The notes below the pieces were generated by a model. The model was not told the DNA's origin. It did not search any database and worked only from the letters and a program-made list of their open reading frames with translations. This document shows, piece after piece, positions 25,659-34,526 of a stretch of 64,000 nt of DNA. Numbering within the stretch: position 1 is the first letter of the stretch; each line of letters begins with the position of its first letter. The position numbers were made by a program, and so were the translations under genes. Origin of the DNA: Bradyrhizobium sp. RP6 (GTDB taxonomy: Bacteria > Pseudomonadota > Alphaproteobacteria > Rhizobiales > Xanthobacteraceae); assembly GCF_003837805.1 (NCBI RefSeq), contig NZ_RQIT01000016.1, positions 113,831 to 177,830 on the forward strand. The letters run 5' to 3'.

Positions 25659-26016
25659 TCGCTTGGCTTCATCAACGACAACGACGCTGACACACTGTCT
25701 CGGCGGCCTAGGGGGCAGACTCCGCGATCTAAAGGCGCACCTGGTCGACCTCCCCGCTGTGACATCATCCTCGTCCCGCCAGTTCGACGCCGGTATTGCG
25801 ACGTGATTGACCCGAAGCAAGGCTGAGTGGCGTGGTCGGTCAGGGGCCGACATATATCACAACTTCCGATACGCGAGTCACGCTACAGCTCGAATTTTCA
25901 AACCGCGCCGCACGATCCCGATTGAACAGACGAGCACACACGACCTCACGCCTGCTTTGAGGCCGGAATGTCGCCAGTGAGTCAAGAGCAGAAGTCGGCG
26001 GGGCTTCTCCGACAAG
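25659..26016. other. Intergenic gap, nothing recognised
   Basis: About 360 bases between the transporter and the IS element. No coding pattern, terminator or repeat stood out. Confidence 0.4.
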
Positions 26017-27596
26017 GTCCGCTAAGAGCCGATTGGTTGCAAAAGTCGGTGTAGACGACGGATGGCCCTTCGGCCATTCGGCAAAGTGGACCGGTTTGAT
26101 CCGCCGACCCTGACGCTCTACGCAACTCCTACGCTACGCGAGGCACAGAGCATGAGCGGGCGGAGGTCGTGCAATGAGCGACGCGAGGCGCCTGAGATTT
26201 TGCGCGATGGCAGCCAGAACAAACTCATCCTGTGCACCTCGTGGTCCACGCAGTCGAAGCCGACCGAGCCTGAGAATGCGTTTCAGGTGTGCAAACCGCA
26301 TCTCGATCTTCTTCCGCTCACGTCGAGACGTCTCGAAGCCCTCGGTGCCAACAAACGAGCGGGCAACGTCCCGGGCGTGCTCATGGATGTCGCGCGGGAT
26401 CTTGCGCGATGGCTCCTTTGGGCAGCACTGCGGTTTGAGAGGGCAGACCTCGCAGTCGAGCTTACTCGCACGATACAGAAGCGTCTTGCCCTCGTGCACG
26501 GTGCCGCTCGTTCCGAGCTGCTTTCCGCTGGGGCAGTGGTAGACGTCGCTGGTCGGATCATATCGAAAGTCGCTGCGCGAGAAGGTGCCGTCATTCCGCT
26601 TCGACTTGTCGAATACGGGGATATGGCGCGATGCCCTTCTCCTCGACCAGCCAGTTCAGCATCGGAGCTGCCCCGGAGGCGGTATCCCCGACAAGCCGCT
26701 CCGGCTTGAGACCAAAGCGCTCCTCCGTCCGCTCGATCATGGTCTTTGCCGCGCCGACCTCGGCCTGGCGAATGGCACGGGTTGCTTCGACATCGAGGAT
26801 GACGCCGAACTTCACGTCGATGAGACAGTTGTCGGAGTAAGCGAAGAATGCCGCTCCCTTGTGAGCGCCGGTCCACTGAGCCGCAGGATCGGAGGGCGAA
26901 ACGAACTTCGGGATAACGTCGCTGGCGGCGCCCCACGCGGTATCGTCGAGGGTCGCCAGATACTCCTTCACCGCGCGGCTTGACCTCGCCGGATCACGGT
27001 CCCTGCGCCAATCCTGACCTGCGATCGAGCGCTGCTTGTTGGCGTCAGCCGCAATCAGGCTCGCATCGACTGCAAAGCCTTCGCCACCAACCAGACCGAC
27101 CGCAATGCACGCCTCGACGACTCGTTCAAACACGCGACGAAAAACATCCCCCTCGCGAAAACGCTCATTGCGGGCACGCGAGAACGCCGAATGATCCGGC
27201 ACGGTATCCTCGATGCCGAGCTTGCAGAACCACCGATAAGCGAGGTTCACCTGCACTTCGCGGCAGAGCGCCGCTCCGAACGGATCGCAAAGACATACCC
27301 TACGATCAGCATCCGGATCATCAGCTCCGGATCGATCGACGGGCGCCCCATGACGAATAATGAGGAGCAAGTTCGCTGCGAAGCCAGGACAGATCGAGAG
27401 CAGTGTCGATCCTCCGCACCAGATGATCTTCGGGAACCGCGTCGCTGAGACGAAACTCGTAGAACAGTTGACCTTGGTCACTCTTCAGACGGCCCATCAT
27501 GGATCGACCTCGTCGCGATTCGCGTCAACACAACGGAATCACGCTTGCTGGCTCGTCTCAACTGATTTTTGCAACAATATCGGCCATAAGCGGAAG
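26017..27596 (-). mobile_element. IS1182-like (IS5 superfamily) insertion sequence, degenerate
   Basis: The element is bounded by imperfect terminal inverted repeats. The left end reads TCCGCTAAGAGCCGATTGG then TTGCAAAAGTCGGT; the right end in reverse complement reads TTCCGCTTATGGCCGATATTG then TTGCAAAAATCAGT. It is about 1.58 kb long with one transposase gene on the minus strand, broken by frameshifts. No obvious target duplication was identified. Confidence 0.7.
26134..27500 (-). pseudogene. IS1182-type transposase, at least three frameshifts
   Basis: The start ATG 27500 opens MMGRLKSDQGQLFYEFRLSD. A frameshift near 27345 is needed to reach GRPSIDPELMIRMLIVGYVF, another near 27255 to reach LCREVQVNLAYRWFCKLGIE and SAFSRARNERFREGDVFRRV (DDE N-terminal part). 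The long middle frame has FAVDASLIAADANKQRSIAG and KPERLVGDTASGAAPMLNWL. A third shift near 26625 leads to HIPVFDKSKRNDGTFSRSDF, CEVCPLKPQCCPKEPSRKIP and ERKKIEMRFAHLKRILRLGR, ending at 26134. It cannot make an intact transposase. Confidence 0.85.
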
Positions 27597-27622
27597 TTGG
27601 CGGCAACACGTGCGACTGAACG

Positions 27623-28240
27623 CTAAAGAAAGCGCTTCAGGAATGTCAGCGCCGTCTGGGCCACCCCCGACGAGCGGCTTTCTACAGGCATAGAGCGACC
27701 GCGTCGCGGCAGTTCGATAAATTCGGTGACGGCGTGCCCGTAGCACCCCTGCTGGTCATAGGCCCCGCGGCGGACTGATGACGAGAGGATGTGATCGCGC
27801 GCGAACGAGATCATCAGCAACGGTCCGCGCCCGGCAGCCGCGGCGTCGACCGGCGCTTCGGCCCAGGCGTCGAGCGGCAGCCCCCCGCCGAACGAGCCCG
27901 GTTCGATTGCAACGGTCGCGGCAGAAAGCCCCCGCGCGGCCAGGATCTGTGCGATCAGTGCACCGAACGCATGGCCAATGAGCGCCGGGCGGCGCTCCAG
28001 CGCGCCGGCGATGCGGGCCAGATGCGCCGCGACCTCGCCAATGGTTTCCGGGCCCGCGGCGCCGCCCAGCCTCGCCGGCCATTCAGGTGCCAAAGGAACA
28101 TAGCCGGCTGCTTCGAACACGTCATTCCAGCCGCGCCAGATAGTGGACTTGGACCACAAGCCATGGATGAAGATGACCGGCGGCTTTTGCGATGCGTTGG
28201 TTTGCGCGATGATCGCAGCGTCGCCGGTCTCCACGATCAT
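27623..28240 (-). CDS. Alpha/beta-hydrolase-fold protein lacking catalytic residues
   Basis: A 205-aa protein with an alpha/beta-hydrolase layout: PPVIFIHGLWSKSTIWRGW (oxyanion HG), ETIGEVAAHLARIAGALERR, then ALIGHAFGALIAQILAARG at the nucleophile elbow, where the expected G-H-S-F-G has Ala at position 91. The C-terminal catalytic His of the family (GRGHS) reads RRGRS, with Arg at 182. Both Ser and His are therefore missing: either a pseudoenzyme or a decayed gene that is still open. It lies 26 bp downstream of the hydrolase-cupin gene on the same strand, probably one operon. Confidence 0.75.
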   Translation of the reverse strand: MIVETGDAAIIAQTNASQKPPVIFIHGLWSKSTIWRGWNDVFEAAGYVPLAPEWPARLGGAAGPETIGEVAAHLARIAGALERRPALIGHAFGALIAQILAARGLSAATVAIEPGSFGGGLPLDAWAEAPVDAAAAGRGPLLMISFARDHILSSSVRRGAYDQQGCYGHAVTEFIELPRRGRSMPVESRSSGVAQTALTFLKRFL

Positions 28241-28266
28241 GATCAGTGGCCCTTGTCTGGAGCACG

Positions 28267-29637
28267 TCAGCGCGACACGGTGGCGGGGACAGGCGAGGTG
28301 TCGCTGGGCCCGACGCCGGTCACGCGGACGACAGCGCCCTCGGCGCGGGTTGAGGCAAAGTGCGCCACGCCGCTGGGCTCGGTGTAGAGGCCGCCTGCAC
28401 GCAATGACTTGACGACGGCGTCGGACTCCTTGCTGCCGTAGCCGAAGTACCAAGTGCCGGAGATCACCGTGCCAAAGCGGTCGTCGCGGTGGGTATGAGC
28501 CGCGATCGTGGTATTCGGCGGAACGTGGATCTCGAGTACGTAGGGGCCGGGCTTCGCCGGGTCACCGGATAGCAGCACCGTACGGATGGCACCAACTCCG
28601 GACGTGCCGGCGCCCGCGCCGGACTGCGGGATGGTTTGCGTCTGTTCCAGTGTCAGGGCCGTCTGCCTCAGGTGCCCGCTCTCCGCGGCGCCGGGTCCCT
28701 CGTCGAGGAAGCTCTCAATCGCGGCTGCCGTGGCTACGGGTTGCTCCTCCATCAGCCAGTGACCGGAGCCTGCGATGACGCGCTCCTGCACATCGACTGC
28801 GCCAGCCTGCATAACCGCCGCCATTGCAGGGCCGAAAGATGCTGCGCCCCCGACCGCGAGAACCGGCATGAGCAACTTGCCATGAGCGGATAGCCAGGCG
28901 CGATTGTCGATCGCGTCCTGATCGAAGGCGGCGAACTGGCGGAAGCCGGCGTGCATTCGCCCCGGCGCAGCGTAGAGCTGAGCGTAATGAACCCGGGCCG
29001 GCTCCGGAAAATTGGCCGGATTGGCTGCGAACTCGTTCCAGAACCGGTCGAGATAGATTCGCTCGCGGCCCGCCACCAGGCGCTCCATATCCGGCCCGCC
29101 GAACCGGAAGTGCCACAGCAACGGGTTCTTCAGGATGTCTTCCCACGGACCGACGCCCGGGACCGGCGCATCCATCAGCACCAGCTTCGTCACGCGTTCG
29201 CCGTGCCGCGAGGCCACGGCAAAGGCGACCATGTTGCCAATGTCGTGCGCCACGATGTCGGCGCGTGGCGCGTGCAGCGTGTCCATCACGCCGACAATGT
29301 CCTCCGCCTGATTGACTTTATCAAAACCATCGACGGCGCGAGCCGAAAGGCCCATGCCCCGCAGGTCGGGCACGATGACGGTGTGATTGCGCGCAAGGCT
29401 CGCCGCGAGCGGCGCCCACATGTCGCCGGTCTCGCCATAGCCATGCAGCAGCACGACCGCCGGGCCGGCCCCGCCGACCCGGACGTGCAGGGTGGTGCCG
29501 TTGGTCGCAATCTTCTCGGTGCGGAACGTATTGGGAAAGCCCGTGGGCACGTCGGCCGCCGATGCGGCGGTACCGGCCAGGGCGGCAAGTGCGGCTCCGG
29601 TCAGGGCAAACCGGCGAAGCTGGGTGGGGACGGTCAT
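28267..29637 (-). CDS. Exported epoxide-hydrolase-like alpha/beta hydrolase fused to a cupin domain
   Basis: A 456-aa protein. Residues 1-28 form a signal peptide (RRFALTGAALAALAGTAASA). Residues ~40-320 are an epoxide-hydrolase/haloacetate-dehalogenase-type hydrolase: VVLLHGYGETGDMWAPLA, the nucleophile Asp132 in IVAHDIGNMVAF, and the catalytic His in VIAGSGHWLMEEQP. Residues ~365-456 form a cupin: PGPYVLEIHVPPNTTIAAHT with HTHRDDRFGTVISGTWYF, and SGVAHFASTRAEGAVVRV, with metal-binding His. The substrate is unknown. The LysR gene at 29747 is divergent and probably controls it. Confidence 0.85.
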   Translation of the reverse strand: MTVPTQLRRFALTGAALAALAGTAASAADVPTGFPNTFRTEKIATNGTTLHVRVGGAGPAVVLLHGYGETGDMWAPLAASLARNHTVIVPDLRGMGLSARAVDGFDKVNQAEDIVGVMDTLHAPRADIVAHDIGNMVAFAVASRHGERVTKLVLMDAPVPGVGPWEDILKNPLLWHFRFGGPDMERLVAGRERIYLDRFWNEFAANPANFPEPARVHYAQLYAAPGRMHAGFRQFAAFDQDAIDNRAWLSAHGKLLMPVLAVGGAASFGPAMAAVMQAGAVDVQERVIAGSGHWLMEEQPVATAAAIESFLDEGPGAAESGHLRQTALTLEQTQTIPQSGAGAGTSGVGAIRTVLLSGDPAKPGPYVLEIHVPPNTTIAAHTHRDDRFGTVISGTWYFGYGSKESDAVVKSLRAGGLYTEPSGVAHFASTRAEGAVVRVTGVGPSDTSPVPATVSR

Positions 29638-29746
29638 GGGGTGATCTCCTGTGTTTGTCGTCTTTCTCGCAGACGCAAAACTAGACGAGGAAGATCATTG
29701 GGATTAGCTAGGGCTTGGGCGAAGCATTTTTGAACGGAGCGCAAAG
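29638..29746. promoter_or_regulatory. Divergent promoter region of hydrolase operon and LysR gene
   Basis: A 109-base region between oppositely transcribed genes. LysR regulators usually bind such intervals, at T-N11-A sites. GACGCAAAACTAGACGAGG lies in the middle, but I cannot define a specific operator from one copy. Confidence 0.4.
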
Positions 29747-30664
29747 GTGGCAGCCGAGACCGCGGATCGAGCCCGGGAACTGGAAGTGTTCTGCGCCGTA
29801 ATCGACGGCGGCAGCTTCTCGGCGGCGGGCCGGGCGCTTGGCCTCACGCCATCGGCCGTGAGCCGCACCCTTGACCGGATCGAGCAGCGGCTCGGCGCAC
29901 GCCTGCTGTTACGGACGACGCGCGCATTGACCCCGACCGCAGAAGGTCGCGCCTATCTCGGCGCGGCCCGCCGCATTCTCGCCGACCTCGATGAAGCCGA
30001 ACAGGCGATCTCCGACCAGGGGTCGCCCCGCGGCCGCATCCGGGTCAGTGCGGCGGTCTCTCATGGGCGTCTCTGCATCGTGCCTCTGCTTGGCGAGTTC
30101 GTGCGGCGCTATCCCAACATCCTGGTCGACATCAATCTCAGCGACGGGATCGTCGATGTTGCTGCGGGGCAGGCGGATGTGGCGGTTCGCGGCGGGCCGC
30201 TGGCAGACAGTGCGCTCACGGTGCGCCGGCTCAGTGATAACGGCCGAACGATCGTAGCCTCGCCGCACTATCTGACGCGCTGGGGCGTGCCCGAAAAGCC
30301 TGAAGACCTTTACAACCACAATTGCCTAAACTTCAGTTTTCGCCGGGCCGAGCCTGTCTGGCCGTTCCGCCGCGACGGAGCCGACTTCGTCCTCAAGGTC
30401 CAGGGCGCCATTGAGGCGAACAGTGGCGACACGCTGAGCCAATTGGCTCTCGACGGCGTTGGCATCGCCCGGGTCGGCAACTTTAGCCTGGGCGACGCGC
30501 TTGCGAAGGGGCGCCTCGTCCCGCTTCTCGAACCGTTCAATCCGGGTGACAAGGAAATCTTTCATGCCGTCTTCGTGGGCGGCGCGAACATGCCTGCTCG
30601 TGTTCGGGTATTCGTCGACTATCTTGTGGAATGCATGGGCGGCGGTCGCGCACGGCATTCATGA
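29747..30664 (+). CDS. LysR family transcriptional regulator
   Basis: A 305-aa regulator. The N-terminal winged helix-turn-helix is clear: ELEVFCAVIDGGSFSAAGRA, LGLTPSAVSRTLDRIEQRLG, ARLLLRTTRALTPTAEG. The effector domain (PBP2 of the CrgA/DsbM-like type) spans residues ~95-295 with GRIRVSAAVSHGRLCIVPLL and DGIVDVAAGQADVAVRGGPL. The start is GTG 29747, with GGAGCG upstream. It diverges from the hydrolase-cupin operon and is the likely regulator of it and of its own gene; the inducer is unknown. Confidence 0.92.
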   Translation: MAAETADRARELEVFCAVIDGGSFSAAGRALGLTPSAVSRTLDRIEQRLGARLLLRTTRALTPTAEGRAYLGAARRILADLDEAEQAISDQGSPRGRIRVSAAVSHGRLCIVPLLGEFVRRYPNILVDINLSDGIVDVAAGQADVAVRGGPLADSALTVRRLSDNGRTIVASPHYLTRWGVPEKPEDLYNHNCLNFSFRRAEPVWPFRRDGADFVLKVQGAIEANSGDTLSQLALDGVGIARVGNFSLGDALAKGRLVPLLEPFNPGDKEIFHAVFVGGANMPARVRVFVDYLVECMGGGRARHS

Positions 30665-31149
30665 GCGAACGGAAATGGTCGCTCTGGGTCAAAATGCGAG
30701 GAACTCAGCTCGAGCAAATCCGGTCCGATCTGCCTCGACGAGCAGACTCCAGAGAGTCGTGGCGTTGCTACGCCTCCGGTCCATTAGCCGACGTTCACCT
30801 ACGGTCGCTTCTCTCAGGACAGCTCCCGCTCTGGGTGCTCGGCCCGCGCGAAGCGAGCGGGCGACAAGGTCCGCTAGGCGGCGGCTCATATGTTGGGGAT
30901 AGGGCCTTAAAGATAGTGGGTCCTGGCTGACTGCATGACCTAAGCGACCTGGTTCGTTCCCTTGGATCGGGCAGATAAGCGATCTGACGTACGCGTTTTT
31001 GCCTGTCCATTCTAAGTAGCTGTAATTTACGCGTTTTTGGTTTGTGGGGTGCGATTTCAGATGGAGAATGTTCGAACTCTGTTTCTCTCCCTCCGCCAGT
31101 GCCCGATTGTGTGTCCAGCCCGAAGACATGGGTAACGGAGCGTACCTAA
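30665..31149. other. Gap with degenerate IS remains
   Basis: About 485 bases after the LysR gene. The minus strand is open as a continuation of the IS481 transposase frame past its expected end (to 30689), but the composition (Arg-rich) is not protein-like. Near 30870 CGACAAGGTCCGCTA repeats the sequence found at the left border of the IS1182-like element. No gene is recognised. Confidence 0.35.
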
Positions 31150-31760
31150 GACTGGGTGACAGCCTCGCGCCGAAGGGGTTGTCAAGCGGTTGCAGGGTCT
31201 TCTGCTCCAGGTCGAAATATCCGAGATCATAGTACATGAAGCTGACGAGCCAAATGCCCTTGTCGACTTCCTTGATGCCGAGCTTCTGGCCAGCCAGCGC
31301 GAGGGAGATGTTGATTCTCTTGCGGTAGAGGCAGAGGCGACCGCAAGAGGTGACGACCACGTCGCGATCATGGAAGTGATAAGCCAGTTCTGGCAAGCCA
31401 ACGTAGCGACGTGTTGACGCTGTGTAGAGGTCTGCGGGGCGTTTCATATCGAGCGCCTCGTGCGGCCGCTCCTCATTGAACTCGTGTAGGAAGCTGTCGA
31501 AGCGATCCTGCTGCTGCAGGCTGTTCAGCCCCGGCGGCCTGGTGGCTTCCTTTTTGAGGGTGAGATGCATGCGCGCGTGACGGCCGTTTTGCTGTGGATG
31601 GCCTGGTTTGACGCGCTCGATGGCAATGCCGAGCCTGAGCCCCCACACCGACAGCTTCGACAGATTGAACAGAGCGTTGGGGCTGGCAAAGGGCACGCCG
31701 TTGTCGGAGCGAATGGCAAGCGGCAGCCCGCGCTCGCGGAACAGCCGCTCAAAGGCTGTT
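31150..31760 (-). pseudogene. IS481-family transposase, 5'-truncated
   Basis: Only the C-terminal half of the rve/integrase core remains: FERLFRERGLPLAIRSDNGV (with the second Asp), LGIAIERVKPGHPQQNGRHA, ARMHLTLKKEATRPPG with the expected Glu replaced or shifted, and FNEERPHEALDMKRPADLYT. The upstream half is cut at 31760, exactly where an RND-pump fragment begins on the opposite strand. The normal stop near LSP is also lost. Confidence 0.75.
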
Positions 31761-31761
31761 A

Positions 31762-32280
31762 TTGGTGCTCGTCTACCTCATCCTCGCCGGTCAATATGAG
31801 AGCTGGCTGCAGCCGCTCGCGGTGATCCTCGCCGTGCCGCTCGCCCTGCTCGGCACGGTCGTCGCGCTGGATGCGACGGGCATGCCGAACAACCTCTACA
31901 CCCAGATCGGCATCGTCCTGCTGATCGCGCTCTCCGCCAAGAATGCCATCCTGGTGGTCGAATATGCGCGCGAGAAACGGGCCGAGGGCATGGAAATCGC
32001 CGAGGCGGCGATCGAGGCGGCGCGGCTGCGCCTGCGCCCGATCCTGATGACCTCGTGCGCCTTCATACTCGGCATGCTCCCGCTGGTGTTCGCCAGCGGG
32101 GCCGGCGCCCGCGTTTCGATCGGGCTGGCTGTCGTGAGCGGCATGTTGGCTTCGACCTTCCTCGCCGTGCTCTCGTGCCGCCGTTCTTCGTGGTTCTCGA
32201 ACGGCTGAGCGTCGCAATGGCAGCGAGGAAGCAGGAGGTGGCGGCGGCTCCGTGCTTCCGGCGGTTACCGCACGACTTCA
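31762..32280 (+). pseudogene. C-terminal fragment of an RND multidrug efflux permease
   Basis: Starts abruptly in VYLILAGQYESWLQPLAVIL, the TM9-TM10 region of AcrB/MexB-type pumps. It continues NLYTQIGIVLLIALSAKNAI, EAARLRLRPILMTSCAFILG and GARVSIGLAVVSGMLASTFL. A single-base deletion near 32173 then breaks the frame; the next frame restores VPPFFVVLERLSVAMA. The first ~850 residues are missing. The break point coincides with the IS481 fragment, so an insertion or deletion event removed the rest of the pump. Confidence 0.85.
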
Positions 32281-33231
32281 TCCCACCAATTTCCACCTCC
32301 CATCGCCCGTCCGCTTCAATGTCGGATCGCTCACCCGCACGTGCTCGGCCAGGAAATCGATGAACGCGCGCACGCGCGTGGGCAGGGGCGCGGTGTGGCC
32401 GACATAGACGGCGTGGATGTCTTCGCGGTCTCCGGGATTGTAGCCTTGCAGCACCGGGACGAGGCGGCCGGATTCGATGTCGGGGCCGATATGGAAGAGG
32501 GCGAGCCGGGCAAGCCCGACGCCGCCCAGCGCAAGGCGGCGGGCGGCTTCGCCGTCGCTGGCGCGCGCGACGGGCGGGGGCACGGCCTCCTCGGTGTGGT
32601 CGCCGCGCTTGAACGGCCAGCCGCGGATACTGCGTGGAAAGGTCCAGCCGATGCCGCGGTGATCGGCGAGATCCGCGGGCGACTTCGGCGTGCCGCAGCG
32701 GGCGAGATAGTCCGGCGCGCCGACCACGACCATGCGACTGCTGCCGAGCTTTCGCGCGACGAGACGCGAGGCGTGCAGTGGACCGACGCGGATGGCGACG
32801 TCGGCGCGCTCCTGCATCAGGTCGATCAGCGTGTCGGTCAGCACGAGATCGAGCGTGACGTCGGGATGCTGCTCCAGGAAGCGCGGGATCGACGGCACCA
32901 CATGCAGCATGCCGAAGGGAATGTTGCAATTGACTGTGAGGCGGCCGCGCGGCGCCGCGCCTGAGGCCGCTTCGCGCTCGGCCTCCTCCATTTCGGCAAG
33001 GATGCGCAACGAGCGCTCGTAGAAGGCCTGGCCTTCCTCCGTCAGCGTCAGCTTGCGCGTGGTGCGGTTGACGAGCCGCGCACCGAGCCGCGCCTCCAGC
33101 CGCGACATCAGCTTGCTGACGCCCGACGGCGTCAGCCGCAGTTTTCGCGCGGCCTGGGTGAAGCCGCCGAGGTCGACGATGCGGACGAAAACCTCCATCT
33201 CGGCAGAGCGGTTCGTGTGGAAACGGGCCAT
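32278..33231 (-). CDS. LysR family transcriptional regulator
   Basis: A 317-aa regulator with helix-turn-helix AEMEVFVRIVDLGGFTQAAR, KLRLTPSGVSKLMSRLEARL and the wing LVNRTTRKLTLTEEG. The effector domain has GRLTVNCNIPFGMLHVVPSI and ERADVAIRVGPLHASRLVAR. The C-terminus ends just inside the RND fragment's 3' relic (2-base overlap at 32278-32280). It diverges from the MFS transporter gene at 33330, the usual arrangement for a LysR-type regulator of an efflux gene. Confidence 0.92.
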   Translation of the reverse strand: MARFHTNRSAEMEVFVRIVDLGGFTQAARKLRLTPSGVSKLMSRLEARLGARLVNRTTRKLTLTEEGQAFYERSLRILAEMEEAEREAASGAAPRGRLTVNCNIPFGMLHVVPSIPRFLEQHPDVTLDLVLTDTLIDLMQERADVAIRVGPLHASRLVARKLGSSRMVVVGAPDYLARCGTPKSPADLADHRGIGWTFPRSIRGWPFKRGDHTEEAVPPPVARASDGEAARRLALGGVGLARLALFHIGPDIESGRLVPVLQGYNPGDREDIHAVYVGHTAPLPTRVRAFIDFLAEHVRVSDPTLKRTGDGRWKLVG

Positions 33232-33329
33232 GTTGAATTCACGTCATAAATGATTGGATTACGGACATTCTAATGGTTTTGCCGCAGCGCCGCTATCTGC
33301 GTGGCTCGTCTCATCCATCGGAGCCACGC

Positions 33330-34511
33330 ATGCCTCCCGCCGTCCTCGCGCTCACCGCCGGTGCCTTCGGCATCGGCACCACCGAATTCATCATCATGGG
33401 CCTCTTGCTCCAGGTCGCCGCCGACATGCACGTCTCCGTGCCGGTCGCGGGCCTGCTGATCTCAGGCTATGCGCTGGGCGTGTTCGTCGGCGCGCCGGTG
33501 CTCACGCTGGCGACGCGGCGGATGCCACGGAAAACAGTGTTGCTCGCGCTGATGGCGATCTTCACGCTGGGCAATGCGGCTTGCGCGCTGGCGCCGAATT
33601 ACGAGCTGCTGATGGCTGCACGCGTGCTGACCTCGCTCGCCCACGGCACGTTCTTCGGTGTCGGCTCGGTCGTGGCCACCAGCCTCGTCGCCGAGGACAA
33701 GCGTGCCTCCGCGATCGCCACCATGTTCATCGGCCTGACGGTCGCCACGCTCCTGGGCGTGCCTTTCGGCGCCTGGTTCGGCCTGATGCTCGGCTGGCGC
33801 GCCGCGTTCTGGGCCGTGACGGTCATCGGTGTGATTGCGTTCGCGGTGGTCGCCGCGCTCGTGCCTGGCAATGTCGGCAATGGCGACAAGCCGATCTCGC
33901 TCGCCGAAGAGGTCGCCGTGCTCGGCCGTCCGCAGGTGCTGCTCGGCCTTGCCATGACCGTGTTCGGCTTCGCCGGCCTGTTCGTCGTCTTCACCTATAT
34001 CCAGCCGATCCTGACGCGTTTCACCGGCTTCCCGGAGGCCGCCGTCTCGCCGATCCTGCTGGTGTTCGGCGTCGGGCTCGCAATAGGCAACGTGGCCGGC
34101 GGCAAGCTTGCGGACCGCGGCTTGGCACGGGCCCTGACCGGGACGCTGGCGGCGCTCGCGATCGTGCTGCTCGCGCTGGCAGCCGTGCTGTCGATCAAGA
34201 TCCTTTCCATCGCGCTGATCCTGCTGCTCGGCATCGCCGCCTTCGCGACCGTCGCCCCGCTCCAGCTTCGCGTATTGGAGGCAGCCGGCCCCGGCGGTCG
34301 CACGCTCGCCTCCAGCCTCAACATCGCCGCGTTCAATCTAGGCAACGCGCTCGGCGCCTGGGCAGGTGGCGTCACCATCGACCGCGGGTTCGGCCTTCCC
34401 GCGCTGCCGCTGGTCGCGGCTGGCATCACCGCGATCGGTCTCGCGTTGGCACTGTGGAGCGTTCGGCTCGATCGCGCGCCGGTCGTCGCCGCGGCGTGTC
34501 CGGCGGAATAG
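33330..34511 (+). CDS. MFS transporter, sugar/drug efflux (AraJ/YdhP-like)
   Basis: A 393-aa, 12-helix transporter. The N-terminus shows GAFGIGTTEFIIMGLLLQVA and GYALGVFVGAPVLTLATRRM with the MFS motif A region at PVLTLATRRMPRK. Later helices include MFIGLTVATLLGVPFGAWFG and FGVGLAIGNVAGGKLADRGL. The AraJ-like subfamily exports sugars or small drugs by proton antiport. ATG 33330 is chosen for its upstream GGAG; a longer frame from 33273 is unlikely. The aldo-keto reductase gene follows 15 bp later and is probably co-transcribed. LysR at 32278 diverges. Confidence 0.9.
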   Translation: MPPAVLALTAGAFGIGTTEFIIMGLLLQVAADMHVSVPVAGLLISGYALGVFVGAPVLTLATRRMPRKTVLLALMAIFTLGNAACALAPNYELLMAARVLTSLAHGTFFGVGSVVATSLVAEDKRASAIATMFIGLTVATLLGVPFGAWFGLMLGWRAAFWAVTVIGVIAFAVVAALVPGNVGNGDKPISLAEEVAVLGRPQVLLGLAMTVFGFAGLFVVFTYIQPILTRFTGFPEAAVSPILLVFGVGLAIGNVAGGKLADRGLARALTGTLAALAIVLLALAAVLSIKILSIALILLLGIAAFATVAPLQLRVLEAAGPGGRTLASSLNIAAFNLGNALGAWAGGVTIDRGFGLPALPLVAAGITAIGLALALWSVRLDRAPVVAAACPAE

Positions 34512-34526
34512 CGGAGGAGACCCACC

